Assembly: GCF_002165375.2 (NCBI RefSeq)
Contig: NZ_CP032134.1
Span: 434,001 to 498,000, forward strand
Direction: 5' to 3'
DNA: 64,000 nucleotides
Origin: Acinetobacter chinensis
Lineage (GTDB): Bacteria; Pseudomonadota; Gammaproteobacteria; Pseudomonadales; Moraxellaceae
Position numbers and translations under genes: made by a program. The notes under the pieces are model-generated. The model was not told the DNA's origin, ran no database searches, and was given only the letters and a program-made list of their open reading frames with translations. This document shows positions 16,273 through 25,580 of this stretch, one piece after another; positions within the stretch are counted from its first letter, which is position 1, and every line of letters starts with the position of its first letter.

Positions 16273-19200
16273 TTACTCAGCAGCAGGTGTTGCTTTCTTT
16301 GGTGGACGACCACGAGGGCGACGAGGGCGAGCCTGTTTGTCTTTATCGTCTTTCGCTTTTTCTTCGCTTGCTGCATCAGCAGATGCTGTTTCAGCTTCAA
16401 CCACAGCTTCAGGAGCTAGTGCGACCTCTGCTGGAGCTTCCACTTCAAGCTCTGCCTGAACAGGTTCAGCAGGAGTTGATGCTTCCACAGTCTCAGTAGT
16501 TGCAGAAACTTCAGGCTCAGTCACTGCTGCAACCGGTGTTTCTAAAGCAGGAGCAGGTTCAGCGACTTCCTGAACAGGGGGTTCAACGGATTCAGCTGCA
16601 GGTGCTGCTGTCTCCTCAGTCTGTGCTTTACGTGCCTGTTCGGCAGCCTGTTTAGCCAGACGACGACGTTCACGAGGATCGTTGGCTACACGTTTGTCTG
16701 ACTCCGGTTTAGGTGGTGTCAGATCAAGTACAGGTGCTGGTTCAGCTTCTGGTGCAGCCTTAGTGATGCTTGCATCACGGGTGACCGGTTTTCTCTCAGC
16801 TTCAGCAGTTGCTTCAGGCTGAGCACTCAGACTTGCTGCATATTCAGAAGTAAACTTCTCCAATGCACGATTGAATGTTGGGATTAAACCGAACTGTTCA
16901 ATCAGTACCGCACAGTCATCACCATAAACATGGCGGATCAGACTGCTGATGGTGTACAGACCCAGGGTTGGTACCTGAGAAGGACGCAGTTGTGGTGCAG
17001 GAGCAGCTTTCTGGTTCTGAGCCTGGCGCTGTTGACGCTGGCGTTGACGAGGGTCATTGCTTGCGCGTTTTACAGGCTGACGAGGTTTCTGCTCTTCATG
17101 AGCCTGAGCTGTTTCAGGTTGATTCTGCGGTTCTTCAGGCTGAATTTCAGCAGCTTTGGCAACAGCCATTGCCTGAATGGCCTGTTGTACCTCAGGTGTT
17201 TCAGTGACCTGAACGTTACTGTTCAGTGCAATAATTTCACTTTTAGCCTGTTCAACATTGACCACGAGTGCAGTAGAAATGACATCCTGCTTAGGTGCGT
17301 CAAATACTTCTACTTTAGGCAGCTGGTTGTCAGCTGGTTGTGCTGCAGGAGCTGCATTTTGCGGCTCATTCAGAACACTCTGGTCACGGTGACGGTTTGG
17401 ACGCTCAGGGCGCTGCTGGCGACGGTCACGACGGGGAACGGCATTCTGCTGTTCGTTCTGTTCAGCAGCCTGTGGCTGTTGGTCGTTTTGCTGACGGCGA
17501 GCCTGACGACGGTTGTCACGGGCTTCCTGACGCTGTTCTTGGCGTTGCTCCTGACGGGTTACCTGAACCACTTCTTCAACGACTGTATTCTGTTCAGTCT
17601 GTTGCTCACGTGATTCTCTGTGCTTGTTGTTACGCTGTTTTTTATTGTTACGCTGACTTCTTTCGTCTTTGTCAGCATGCTTTTCAGGTTGCTCACGCTG
17701 TTCAGGCTTCTGAACAGTGCTTGGTACCAGGTAGGCATTTCCTGCAGAAGGTGCAGCCGCGGCTGTCTGGGCAGGAGCAGTACTGATCTGTCCCATCTGA
17801 CCACGGCTGACAGAGCCGTTATTTACCATCTGCTCAATCGCAGCCGCAGCATTGTTTGCTGTACGGGACTGATCTACAGTTGCAGCCTGTTTCTGAACGA
17901 ACAGATTTTCAAGCCATGCACATGGGCTTGCAGACTGTGCAGCAGCTGATGGCTGTACAGATGCAGCTGCTGCAGACTGTTGCTGAGCAGGCTTTTTCTT
18001 TTGCCCTTTTTCAGTCTGAGGTGCAGCGGTCTGAGCAAAATGCTGTTCTTCTTCCAGGTGCCATTCAGATGCTTCATAACCCAGTTCTTTTTCGCTTGAA
18101 CGGGTTGCTTCTGTACGCTCGTAACTGGTTGGAGCAAAACCTTCAGGGTTATACGAAATTTCGTAATGCGGTGTTTCTAAATGTGGGTGTGGTAATACAG
18201 TCACACGAACATTTGAAGTCTGTTCCAGGTAAACAAGGCTGTGACGCTTTTCATTCAGGAGGAATGCAGCGATTTCAACCGGTACTTCCACCTGAACTTC
18301 ACCATGACGTTCACGAAGTGCAATTTCTTCTACTTTACGCATGATGGAAAGGGACAGAGAACGCAGGTCACGAACCATGCCTGTGCCATGACAGCGAGGG
18401 CAGACATAACCGGTCGCTTCTTCAAGCGATGGGCGTAAGCGCTGACGGCTCATTTCCATTAAACCAAAACGTGACAGCTGACCGAACTGAATACGTGCGC
18501 GGTCACTCTGGGTCGCTTCACGAAGTTTGGCTTCAACCATACGCTGGTTACGGTCTTTGGTCATATCAATAAAGTCAATGACAACCAGACCACCGATATC
18601 ACGTAGACGTAACTGACGTGCAATTTCTTCTGCTGCTTCCAGGTTGGTGTTCAGCGCAGTTTCTTCTACGTCATGACCACGTGTGGATTTTGCAGAGTTG
18701 ATGTCAATTGAAACCAGTGCTTCTGTCTGGTCAATGACAATAGAACCACCTGAAGGAAGTTTTACTTCACGTTCATAGGCAGTCTGAATCTGACTTTCAA
18801 TACCAAAGTGAGCAAATAGCGGCTCATTCAGCGTGTAAGTTTTCAGTTTGTCCAACTGACTTGGCATGACTGCTTTAACAAAGTTATATGCTTCGTTATA
18901 AGCCTGCTCAGAGTCAATCAGGATTTCAGCAACATCATCACGCAGATAATCACGGATTGCACGGGTCACAACGCCGGCTTCCTGGTGAACCAGCATCGGA
19001 GATGGACCTGAAGATGAAGTGCTCTGAATCTGAGCCCATAAGTCCAGCAGATGCTGAAGATCGAGCTGAAGTTCTTCCTGAGAACGACCGATACCTGCTG
19101 TACGGACAATCACGCTCATACCGCGGGGTACATTCAGTGCTGCCAGCATTTCTTTGAGTTCTTCACGGACAGAACCTGAAATCTGACGGCTGATACCGCC

Positions 19201-19602
19201 ACCTTTCGGGTTGTTTGGCATAAGAACCAGATAACGGCCAGCAAGAGAAATAAACGTGGACAGGGCAGCACCTTTGTTGCCACGTTCTTCTTTTTCGACC
19301 TGAACCAGCAGTTCAGTACCTTCAGTGATCAGTTCACGGATGTTTGAAGTCTGACGTGGATCTGCCTTGAAGTAAGAATTTGCAATCTCACGCATGGACA
19401 GGAAGCCCTGGCGCTGTGCTCCATATTCAACGAATACGGCTTCAAGAGAAGGCTCTACACGGGTCACATGACCTTTATAGATATTGGATTTTTTTTGTTC
19501 ACGGGTACGATTTTCAAGATCGAAATCGTAAAGACGCTGACCAGTGACAAGTGCAACGCGAATCTCTTCGGCATGTGTTGCATTAATCAACATACGTTTC
19601 AT
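16273..19602 (-). CDS. rne: Ribonuclease E
   Basis: At 1109 residues this is a full-length RNase E. The N-terminal catalytic half has the S1 domain (about 36-125, NIYKGHVTRVEPSLEAVFVE), the Mg-binding Asp in VSIDINS (300) and VIDFIDM (343), and the zinc link CPRCHGTG at 401-404. The C-terminal half is the disordered degradosome scaffold: Arg/Gln-rich RNA-binding stretches (RRDRRQQRPERPNRHRDQ) then an Ala/Glu/Pro-rich tail ending in RPRRPRGRPPKKATPAAE. It cuts mRNA and processes rRNA and tRNA at the inner membrane. A leader of several hundred bases precedes it, as in E. coli where the leader mediates autoregulation. Confidence 0.97.
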   Translation of the reverse strand: MKRMLINATHAEEIRVALVTGQRLYDFDLENRTREQKKSNIYKGHVTRVEPSLEAVFVEYGAQRQGFLSMREIANSYFKADPRQTSNIRELITEGTELLVQVEKEERGNKGAALSTFISLAGRYLVLMPNNPKGGGISRQISGSVREELKEMLAALNVPRGMSVIVRTAGIGRSQEELQLDLQHLLDLWAQIQSTSSSGPSPMLVHQEAGVVTRAIRDYLRDDVAEILIDSEQAYNEAYNFVKAVMPSQLDKLKTYTLNEPLFAHFGIESQIQTAYEREVKLPSGGSIVIDQTEALVSIDINSAKSTRGHDVEETALNTNLEAAEEIARQLRLRDIGGLVVIDFIDMTKDRNQRMVEAKLREATQSDRARIQFGQLSRFGLMEMSRQRLRPSLEEATGYVCPRCHGTGMVRDLRSLSLSIMRKVEEIALRERHGEVQVEVPVEIAAFLLNEKRHSLVYLEQTSNVRVTVLPHPHLETPHYEISYNPEGFAPTSYERTEATRSSEKELGYEASEWHLEEEQHFAQTAAPQTEKGQKKKPAQQQSAAAASVQPSAAAQSASPCAWLENLFVQKQAATVDQSRTANNAAAAIEQMVNNGSVSRGQMGQISTAPAQTAAAAPSAGNAYLVPSTVQKPEQREQPEKHADKDERSQRNNKKQRNNKHRESREQQTEQNTVVEEVVQVTRQEQRQEQRQEARDNRRQARRQQNDQQPQAAEQNEQQNAVPRRDRRQQRPERPNRHRDQSVLNEPQNAAPAAQPADNQLPKVEVFDAPKQDVISTALVVNVEQAKSEIIALNSNVQVTETPEVQQAIQAMAVAKAAEIQPEEPQNQPETAQAHEEQKPRQPVKRASNDPRQRQRQQRQAQNQKAAPAPQLRPSQVPTLGLYTISSLIRHVYGDDCAVLIEQFGLIPTFNRALEKFTSEYAASLSAQPEATAEAERKPVTRDASITKAAPEAEPAPVLDLTPPKPESDKRVANDPRERRRLAKQAAEQARKAQTEETAAPAAESVEPPVQEVAEPAPALETPVAAVTEPEVSATTETVEASTPAEPVQAELEVEAPAEVALAPEAVVEAETASADAASEEKAKDDKDKQARPRRPRGRPPKKATPAAE

Positions 19603-20360
19603 GGGTGTAACACCTAATAGTGATACACAACAGACGATCCGCCTTTTACGCAGAGGACATCAGATATACGGATCAGCTGTGCAGACTACTTACAGTATGA
19701 CTGTAGATGTCTGAACAGAACGACCAGCCTTAAGTTATGGGTCTGGTACATGATTGACGTTCTGATGATGACTTTGCGCACTTCACCTTTAAACGGTTAA
19801 AGTTCCTGCGTGATTCACTGGCGGACTGGCGGTGTACTGGATGTAATGCAACTTTCACTGTCACAATGCTCGAAGATCATCTCTTCATGAACTGATAGAG
19901 TATCTTGATACGGAATTATCGTCGTATCTTTACAATCTGTGCAGTTCCAGTACATCAACGCCGTAGCCTGAATGTAACGTCAGGGAGCGACTGATCTGTT
20001 CTGTATCAGTTTACGTTTAAAACCAGTCTGAGACTGGCGACATATTTTTCTGGGCAGACTGATTTATGTACCTGAGGTACAATTAAACGCAACAGTCTGC
20101 TTTTTTGCCGATATAATAAGCCTTCGGCGTCGGCATAATTCTTTAAGGACCTTTCCGATTCTGGGTGGGTTTTAAATTTAAGCGGTTGTTCCTGTTTCAC
20201 AGGCAGCATTAAATTTTTACACTTCGGTGGTTTCCGTGCGCTGACTATAGCAAACCTTGCATCATCTGCCTATGGGCTATACCGTGAATTTGTATGAAAA
20301 GTATAGTCTAAATGGTCATTTTTTAATCAAAATTTCGTTTTATTGGGTCATCATAACTGT
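19603..20360. promoter_or_regulatory. Divergent rne-rluC intergenic region with long rne leader
   Basis: 758 bases without a convincing gene separate the divergent rne and rluC starts. Most of it is probably the rne 5' untranslated leader, which in enterobacteria folds into hairpins cut by RNase E itself. A 67-codon minus-strand frame at 20006-20209 has no good start and looks accidental. Short AT-rich boxes at 20280-20340 (for example TATACT read on the minus strand) could belong to the promoters. I see no repeat or tRNA. Confidence 0.5.
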
Positions 20361-21311
20361 ATGAATTCTACGCAAGATTGGCAAAGTGTCACCTGGTTTG
20401 AAGTGGATGAACACCAGGAAGGGCAACGGATTGATAATTTTCTGTTTTCCCGTCTTAAAGGTGTGCCGAAAAGCCGTATTTACCGACTGATCCGTGAAGG
20501 TCAGGTTCGGGTCAATAAAAAGCGCGTTAAAGCTGAAACGAAGCTTGCCATTGGTGATCAGATCCGTGTTGCGCCGATCCGCTTTGAACAGAAAGATGAA
20601 AGTGCTGTACCGGTGTCAGATAAAGTGGCACAAAGTCTGTTAACCCGTGTGGTTTATGAGGATGAAGGTCTGATGGTGGTCAATAAACCTTCAGGCATTG
20701 CTGTACATGGTGGCAGTGGTGTGGCGTATGGTCTGATTGAAGGCTTGCGTGCTGCGACAGGTAAAAAATATTTAGAATTGATTCACCGTATTGACCGTGA
20801 TACTTCAGGTCTGGTGATGATTTCTAAAAAGCGTAGTACTTTAAAAACCTTACAGGATTTGCTGCGTGAGCACAAAATTCAGAAAACCTATGCTGCAATC
20901 GTTAAAGGTCAGGTCAGTCTGGATAATCAGCTGATCGATCAGCCATTGCTACGTTATGAACTGGCCAATGGTGAACGTCGTGTACGTGTGTCAAAAGACG
21001 GTAAAGATTCTAAGACACAATGGAAAGTTACTGAACGCTTTATGCATGCGACGCTGGTGTATGCTTCACCGCTTTCTGGGCGTACCCATCAGATTCGTGT
21101 ACATGGTTTGAGTATTGGTCATCCGCTGGTTGGGGATGATAAGTATGGTCATGAAACTGAGTATCGTGGACCTAATCCACGTCGTTTGTGTTTGCATGCG
21201 ATGCGTCTGGAAATTCCGGGTTATGAAACGATTGAAGCGCCTTTGCCTGAAGATATGCAGAGTCTGGTGGCGCAGTTAAGATCGCAGAAAGCGGATAAGC
21301 CTGTTGTTTAA
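20361..21311 (+). CDS. rluC: 23S rRNA pseudouridine synthase, RluC type
   Basis: The 316-residue protein has an N-terminal S4 domain (about 15-75, QRIDNFLFSRLKGVPKSRIY) and the RluA/C/D catalytic motif HRIDRDTSGLVM with the active Asp. A GRTHQIRVH motif and the final RLCLHA segment complete the fold. RluC makes three pseudouridines in 23S rRNA. Divergent location opposite rne is the same as in E. coli (rne/rluC), which supports the name. I chose the ATG at 20361; its ribosome site is weak and the frame opens at 20343. Confidence 0.93.
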   Translation: MNSTQDWQSVTWFEVDEHQEGQRIDNFLFSRLKGVPKSRIYRLIREGQVRVNKKRVKAETKLAIGDQIRVAPIRFEQKDESAVPVSDKVAQSLLTRVVYEDEGLMVVNKPSGIAVHGGSGVAYGLIEGLRAATGKKYLELIHRIDRDTSGLVMISKKRSTLKTLQDLLREHKIQKTYAAIVKGQVSLDNQLIDQPLLRYELANGERRVRVSKDGKDSKTQWKVTERFMHATLVYASPLSGRTHQIRVHGLSIGHPLVGDDKYGHETEYRGPNPRRLCLHAMRLEIPGYETIEAPLPEDMQSLVAQLRSQKADKPVV

Positions 21312-21325
21312 TTAATAGCTTTTTA

Positions 21326-21390
21326 CCTCTCCCGAACCCTTACTTGCACTTCGTTTTAAAGCAGTGCTTTAAAACTTGCTCAGGAGAGGG
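21326..21390. repeat. Composite palindromic repeat (REP-like)
   Basis: Outer arms CCTCTCCC and GGAGAGGG enclose a perfect hairpin GTTTTAAAG-CAGTG-CTTTAAAAC (21353-21375). A further palindrome, CAATTTTAAAATTG, lies at 21396-21409. Non-coding, between rluC and the HAD gene. Confidence 0.6.
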
Positions 21391-21439
21391 GATTTCAATT
21401 TTAAAATTGATAGTATTTGTCGAATAATGAAAGGTCCTC

Positions 21440-21459
21440 TCTCCTTTTTTTAAAGGAGA
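21440..21459. repeat. Short inverted repeat
   Basis: TCTCCTTT-TTTT-AAAGGAGA, arms of 8 bp, in the same rluC-HAD spacer. It may end rluC transcription or be part of the repeat cluster. Confidence 0.5.
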
Positions 21460-21525
21460 ACTCTTTATCTTCCTGATGGGAAGGGATGTAAGAAAGAGTC
21501 AAATTTAGGCTTCACCTCTCCCTAA

Positions 21526-21546
21526 CCCTCTCCTGAGAGGAGAGGG
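21526..21546. repeat. Short inverted repeat of CTCTCC/GGAGAG type
   Basis: CCCTCTCCT-GAG-AGGAGAGGG, perfect 9-bp arms, preceded by CACCTCTCCCTAA. It shares the CTCTCCC core with the composite element at 21326-21390, suggesting one family of palindromic repeats. Confidence 0.6.
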
Positions 21547-21564
21547 AACTTATTGGAAATAAAC

Positions 21565-22233
21565 ATGCAAAAACCTGTAGAACTGATTATTTTTGACTGG
21601 GATGGGACACTGTTTGATTCTGTCGGGCAGATTGTGGCGAGTCTGAAATTTGCAGCACAGCAATTTGAACAGCCTTTAACGGATGACGCTGCAAAAAGTA
21701 TTATTGGTTTAGGTTTACCTGAAGTGGCTCAGGTTTTATTTCCAGCTGTACCTGAACTGCATACGGAAATTTTAAAAACCTATGGCGATCATTATGTTGC
21801 ACATTCTACAGAAGATCAGTGGTTCGCAGGCGTGTCAGAAATGCTGAATGATCTGAATGCGAAAAACATCAAACTGGCAGTGGCAACAGGTAAAAGCCGT
21901 AAAGGTTTAGATCGTGTTTTAGGGCAAACGAACAGTCGTGATCTGTTCGCTGTGACCCGTGCGGCAAGTGAGACTAAATCTAAACCTGATCCGTTGATGT
22001 TAGCTGAAATTTTACAGCACACAGGGATTCAGGCAGATCGTGCGATTATGGTCGGTGATACTTCCTATGATCTGGAAATGGCGAAAAATATTGCCATGCC
22101 ACGTGTCGGCGTGAGTTATGGGGTGCATAGCATTGAAGTTCTGCAGCGTTTCAATCCGCTCAGTATTGCTCATGATGTCGAAGCACTGCATGATTTTTTG
22201 CTTAAACAGGTCCAGCTTAAACAAGTGATTTAA
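21565..22233 (+). CDS. HAD-family hydrolase, phosphoglycolate phosphatase-like
   Basis: The 222-residue HAD enzyme has motif I DWDGTLFDS at about 12-20 (nucleophile Asp and acid Asp), motif II VATGKSRKG, and motif IV VGDTSYDLEMA. An inserted helical cap follows motif I. It hydrolyses a phosphate ester in the cytosol. Location downstream of rluC is common in Acinetobacter and Pseudomonas. The substrate is unproven; phosphoglycolate or pyrophosphate-type substrates are possible. I chose the ATG at 21565; the frame opens with TTG at 21553. Confidence 0.83.
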   Translation: MQKPVELIIFDWDGTLFDSVGQIVASLKFAAQQFEQPLTDDAAKSIIGLGLPEVAQVLFPAVPELHTEILKTYGDHYVAHSTEDQWFAGVSEMLNDLNAKNIKLAVATGKSRKGLDRVLGQTNSRDLFAVTRAASETKSKPDPLMLAEILQHTGIQADRAIMVGDTSYDLEMAKNIAMPRVGVSYGVHSIEVLQRFNPLSIAHDVEALHDFLLKQVQLKQVI

Positions 22234-22265
22234 GTATTGGAAATGATCAATCTGTCATCTCATTG

Positions 22266-22300
22266 AAAAGGGCAAAGCCACTTGTTTTGCTCTTTTTTTT
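22266..22300 (+). terminator. Rho-independent terminator after the HAD gene
   Basis: Stem GGGCAAA/TTTGCTC (one G-T pair) with a 9-base loop and eight T. It lies about 35 bases after the HAD stop. Confidence 0.8.
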
Positions 22301-22716
22301 ATATCTGAAACATTGTATTCACATCCTGTATCTGAATTAAAAAAATGGGTTGCTCTTTTAGCCTCGTATTAGCTTTTAGTCGTAGATACTGTTTTCCTGA
22401 AAAAAAGCCATATTCCTAATTCTGAGTGAAACAGTCTTGTTTGTTGTTGATTTATAAGTCTTGTGAAATGGGTATAAAAAACTGCGGTGAATTTATAGGT
22501 TCTAACTATTGTCATAAATAAAATAAGTATTGGCACAAAAACAGCAATTTATTGATGCTTAAACTGTTCATAAAAGTACACGTTTTAAATACATGGTCAG
22601 ATGCAGTGAAACTGCAAAGATTGATCTGATTCATACAAAGCAAAATCCCACATTCGCTGATGCTGGGGTTCAGCCATCTAAAACGGTATTCAGTCCATTT
22701 TGCAGTTTAAGGAAAC
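22301..22716. promoter_or_regulatory. Upstream region of the mhpD-mhpF-mhpE operon
   Basis: About 415 AT-rich bases with no credible ORF. It must hold the promoter of the lower-pathway operon. Imperfect palindromic stretches occur near 22600-22640, but I cannot identify a definite regulator site. An AAGGA ribosome site precedes the mhpD start. Confidence 0.4.
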
Positions 22717-23517
22717 ATGATGTCGAATTCTGCTGTTGTTGAAACGGTTGCTTTGGCTTTAAGAGAAGCTGAATTATCAAAAACGGCGATTGCGCCTGTT
22801 CGTCCACAACTTGGGGGTGAAAGTGCCGATGTAGATATCGCCTATGCCGTTCAGGAAGAAAACACTAAACGTGCGATTGCTGAGGGTCGTCGTTTAGTAG
22901 GGCGCAAAATTGGTCTGACGTCGATTGCAGTACAAAAGCAGTTAGGTGTTGATTCTCCAGATTTTGGAATGCTGTTTGCAGATATGGCATTTGGTGATGG
23001 TGAAGCCATTCCTGCGGGATTACTGATTCAACCGAAAGTTGAAGCTGAAATTGCGTTAGTAATCAATAAAGATCTAACCCAGGAAAAACACACCTATGCA
23101 GACATTATCAGTGCGACTGAATATGCCTTGCCTGCGGTTGAAGTAGTCGATAGCCGTATCGAAAACTGGAAAATCAGTTTGATAGATACTGTTGCCGATA
23201 ATGCGTCTTCTGCGGCGTATGTCCTCGGCTCTAAGCCTGTAAAACTTGAAAGTCTTGATCTTGTAAATTGCAAAATGACCATGACGCGTAGTGGTGAAGT
23301 GGTTTCTCAAGGTGTGGGTAAAGCATGTCTTTCTAACCCATTGAATGCAGCTGTTTGGTTAGCCGATGAAATGGTACGTCGTGGTCGTCCACTTCTGGCA
23401 GGTGACATTATTTTAACTGGTGCATTGGGTCCAATGGTTGTGGCACATGCAGGTGATGAATTTGTTGTGGAAATAGAAGGTTTTGGTTCCGTGACTGCTG
23501 CTTTTGCAGCTGAATAA
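22717..23517 (+). CDS. mhpD: 2-keto-4-pentenoate hydratase
   Basis: The 266-residue protein is a full-length MhpD/XylJ-type hydratase. Family signatures are RLVGRKIGLTSIAVQKQLGV, QPKVEAEIALVINKDL (metal-binding Glu residues), and VSQGVGKACLSNPLNAAVWL, with the C-terminal GDIILTGALGPMVVAHAGD. It adds water to 2-hydroxypenta-2,4-dienoate to give 4-hydroxy-2-oxopentanoate, using Mg or Mn. It is first in the operon mhpD-mhpF-mhpE. ATGs at 22717 and 22720 are both possible, with AAGGA upstream. It may equally serve other meta-cleavage pathways, but the surrounding genes point to phenylpropionate. Confidence 0.9.
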   Translation: MMSNSAVVETVALALREAELSKTAIAPVRPQLGGESADVDIAYAVQEENTKRAIAEGRRLVGRKIGLTSIAVQKQLGVDSPDFGMLFADMAFGDGEAIPAGLLIQPKVEAEIALVINKDLTQEKHTYADIISATEYALPAVEVVDSRIENWKISLIDTVADNASSAAYVLGSKPVKLESLDLVNCKMTMTRSGEVVSQGVGKACLSNPLNAAVWLADEMVRRGRPLLAGDIILTGALGPMVVAHAGDEFVVEIEGFGSVTAAFAAE

Positions 23518-23589
23518 ATCTGCATTTTACCAGGTTTTGAATTTTACAGTGCCTTGCATTTTACAACGTAGCGTTAAGAGATATTGTTC

Positions 23590-24489
23590 ATGAAAAAGAT
23601 TAAATGTGCATTGATCGGTCCAGGGAATATTGGTACTGATTTACTTTATAAATTACAACGCAGTGAGTTTTTAGAACCTGTATGGATGGTGGGGATTGAC
23701 CCAACATCTGAAGGTCTGGCACGTGCTGCAAAAATGGGCATTAAAACCACTGCTGAAGGTGTTGATGGTCTGCTTCCTCATGTGATTGCTGACGACATTA
23801 AAATTGCTTTTGATGCAACGTCTGCATACGTACATGCTGAAAATAGCCGTAAACTGAATGAACTTGGCGTACAGATGATCGACTTAACGCCTGCGGCAAT
23901 TGGTCCATTCTGTGTTCCACCTGTGAATCTTGAAGCTTTGCTTGAAGCAGGTGATTTGCCAAACGTGAACATGGTGACTTGTGGTGGTCAGGCAACCATT
24001 CCAATGGTGGCTGCGATTTCACGTGTACAGGCGGTTGAGTATGGTGAAATTATTGCCACTGTATCGACCAAATCAGTCGGTCCAGGTACACGTAAAAATA
24101 TTGATGAATTTACCCGTACGACTGCGGGCGCAATTGAGCAGGTAGGCGGTGCAAAAGCGGGTAAAGCGATCATTATCATTAACCCAGCTGAGCCACCACT
24201 GATGATGCGTGACACAGTGCATTGCTTAGTGGAAGGTGAGCCTGATCAAGCAGCGATTACTGAATCTGTGCATGCCATGATTAAGGAAGTTCAGAAATAC
24301 GTCCCAGGTTATAAACTGGTAAATGGTCCTGTATTTGATGGTAACCGTGTATCTATGTTCCTGGAAGTTGAAGGTCTGGGTGACTATTTACCTAAATATG
24401 CCGGCAACCTTGACATCATGACTGCAGCTGCGGCACGTACCGCAGAAATGTTTGCAGAACGTCTGATCGCTAACCAAATAGAAGCATAA
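23590..24489 (+). CDS. mhpF: Acetaldehyde dehydrogenase (acylating)
   Basis: This 299-residue protein is full length for MhpF/BphJ. The NAD-binding motif GPGNIGTDL is near residue 10-18, and the catalytic Cys lies in VTCGGQATIP at about 131. VGPGTRKNIDEFTRTT is a family signature. It oxidises acetaldehyde with CoA to acetyl-CoA and normally forms a channelling complex with the aldolase encoded 12 bases downstream. I chose the ATG at 23590; the frame opens with TTG two codons earlier. Confidence 0.94.
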   Translation: MKKIKCALIGPGNIGTDLLYKLQRSEFLEPVWMVGIDPTSEGLARAAKMGIKTTAEGVDGLLPHVIADDIKIAFDATSAYVHAENSRKLNELGVQMIDLTPAAIGPFCVPPVNLEALLEAGDLPNVNMVTCGGQATIPMVAAISRVQAVEYGEIIATVSTKSVGPGTRKNIDEFTRTTAGAIEQVGGAKAGKAIIIINPAEPPLMMRDTVHCLVEGEPDQAAITESVHAMIKEVQKYVPGYKLVNGPVFDGNRVSMFLEVEGLGDYLPKYAGNLDIMTAAAARTAEMFAERLIANQIEA

Positions 24490-24500
24490 GGAGCATTTTC

Positions 24501-25520
24501 ATGTCTAAGATTATTATTAATGATATGACTTTACGTGATGGTATGCACCCAATGCGCCATCAAACCACACCTGAACAAATGGTTGCGATTGCAACGGCAC
24601 TGGATGATGCGGGTGTGCCGTTAATCGAAGTGACACATGGCGATGGTCTAGGTGGTAACTCGGTTAACTATGGTTTTGCTGCTGCAACAGATGAAGAATA
24701 TTTAAAAGCGGTGATTCCAAACCTTAAACAAGCCAAAGTTTCAGCTTTACTGTTACCAGGTATTGGTACGGTTGATCATTTAAAAATGGCACATGATGTA
24801 GGTGTCGCAACCATTCGTGTGGCAACGCATTCAACTGAAGCGGATGTTTCTGAACAGCATATTACTGCTGCACGTAAACTCGGTATGGACACTGTGGGCT
24901 TCCTGATGATGGCACACATGGCTTCTCCTGAGAAATTACTCGAAGAAGCACAGAAAATGGTGTCTTACGGTGCAAACTGTATTTACGTGACTGACTCAGC
25001 AGGTTATATGCTTCCGCAAGACGTAACTGATCGTGTTGGAATTTTACGTGCAAACTTAGCAGCAGAAATCGAAATTGGTTTCCACGGTCACCATAACTTA
25101 GGTATGGGTGTGGCAAACTCTGTGGCTGCAGTTGATGTAGGCGCAAAACGTGTCGATTTGGCTTCTGCAGGTTTAGGTGCAGGTGCGGGTAATACACCAC
25201 TTGAGCTGTTTGTTGCTGTGGCGAACCGTATGCAGATGGAAACAGGTGTGGATCTGTTCAAAGTACAGGATATTGCTGAAGAATTGATTGTACCGATGAT
25301 GCAACAACCGATTCGTGCGGATCGTGATGCAGCGACTTTGGGTTATGCTGGCGTGTATTCTTCATTCTTATTATTTGCGAAACGTGCTGAAGCAAAATAT
25401 GGCGTATCGGCTCGTGAAATTCTTCTTGAATTGGGTCGCCGTGGTACAGTGGGCGGTCAGGAAGATATGATCGAAGATTTAGCTTTGACCATGTCTAAAG
25501 CCAAAGAAGCCAATGCCTGA
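24501..25520 (+). CDS. mhpE: 4-hydroxy-2-oxovalerate aldolase
   Basis: The 339-residue aldolase starts at an ATG with AAGGAG 8 bases upstream. Family motifs are DMTLRDGMHPMRHQ (metal-binding Asp), LPGIGTVDHLKMAHDVG and GFHGHHNLGMGVANS (metal-binding His pair). A C-terminal domain mediates docking to the acetaldehyde dehydrogenase. It splits 4-hydroxy-2-oxopentanoate into pyruvate and acetaldehyde. With mhpD and mhpF it finishes ring-cleavage metabolism. The terminator at 25553 closes the operon. Confidence 0.95.
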   Translation: MSKIIINDMTLRDGMHPMRHQTTPEQMVAIATALDDAGVPLIEVTHGDGLGGNSVNYGFAAATDEEYLKAVIPNLKQAKVSALLLPGIGTVDHLKMAHDVGVATIRVATHSTEADVSEQHITAARKLGMDTVGFLMMAHMASPEKLLEEAQKMVSYGANCIYVTDSAGYMLPQDVTDRVGILRANLAAEIEIGFHGHHNLGMGVANSVAAVDVGAKRVDLASAGLGAGAGNTPLELFVAVANRMQMETGVDLFKVQDIAEELIVPMMQQPIRADRDAATLGYAGVYSSFLLFAKRAEAKYGVSAREILLELGRRGTVGGQEDMIEDLALTMSKAKEANA

Positions 25521-25552
25521 TTTTCAGTCATTGCATTGAAAATGAAAGTAAT

Positions 25553-25580
25553 GAAAGCGTCCGAAAGGGCGCTTTTTTAT
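25553..25580 (+). terminator. Terminator of mhpD-mhpF-mhpE
   Basis: Stem AAGCGTCC/GGGCGCTT with loop GAAA and six T. Confidence 0.85.

Noticed and set aside
16930..18344. Long plus-strand open frames opposite rne (for example 16930-17613 and 17856-18344)
   Set aside because: They lie in the repetitive Gln/Ala/Arg-coding scaffold part of rne, where the complementary strand is open by composition. No start signals or domains.
20006..20209. 67-codon minus-strand ORF in the rne leader
   Set aside because: It begins at a plausible start but lacks a ribosome site and has no domain; it lies where a structured leader is expected.
22301..22716. Specific LysR-type operator upstream of mhpD
   Set aside because: Several imperfect T-N11-A patterns occur by chance in such AT-rich DNA; none has convincing symmetry.
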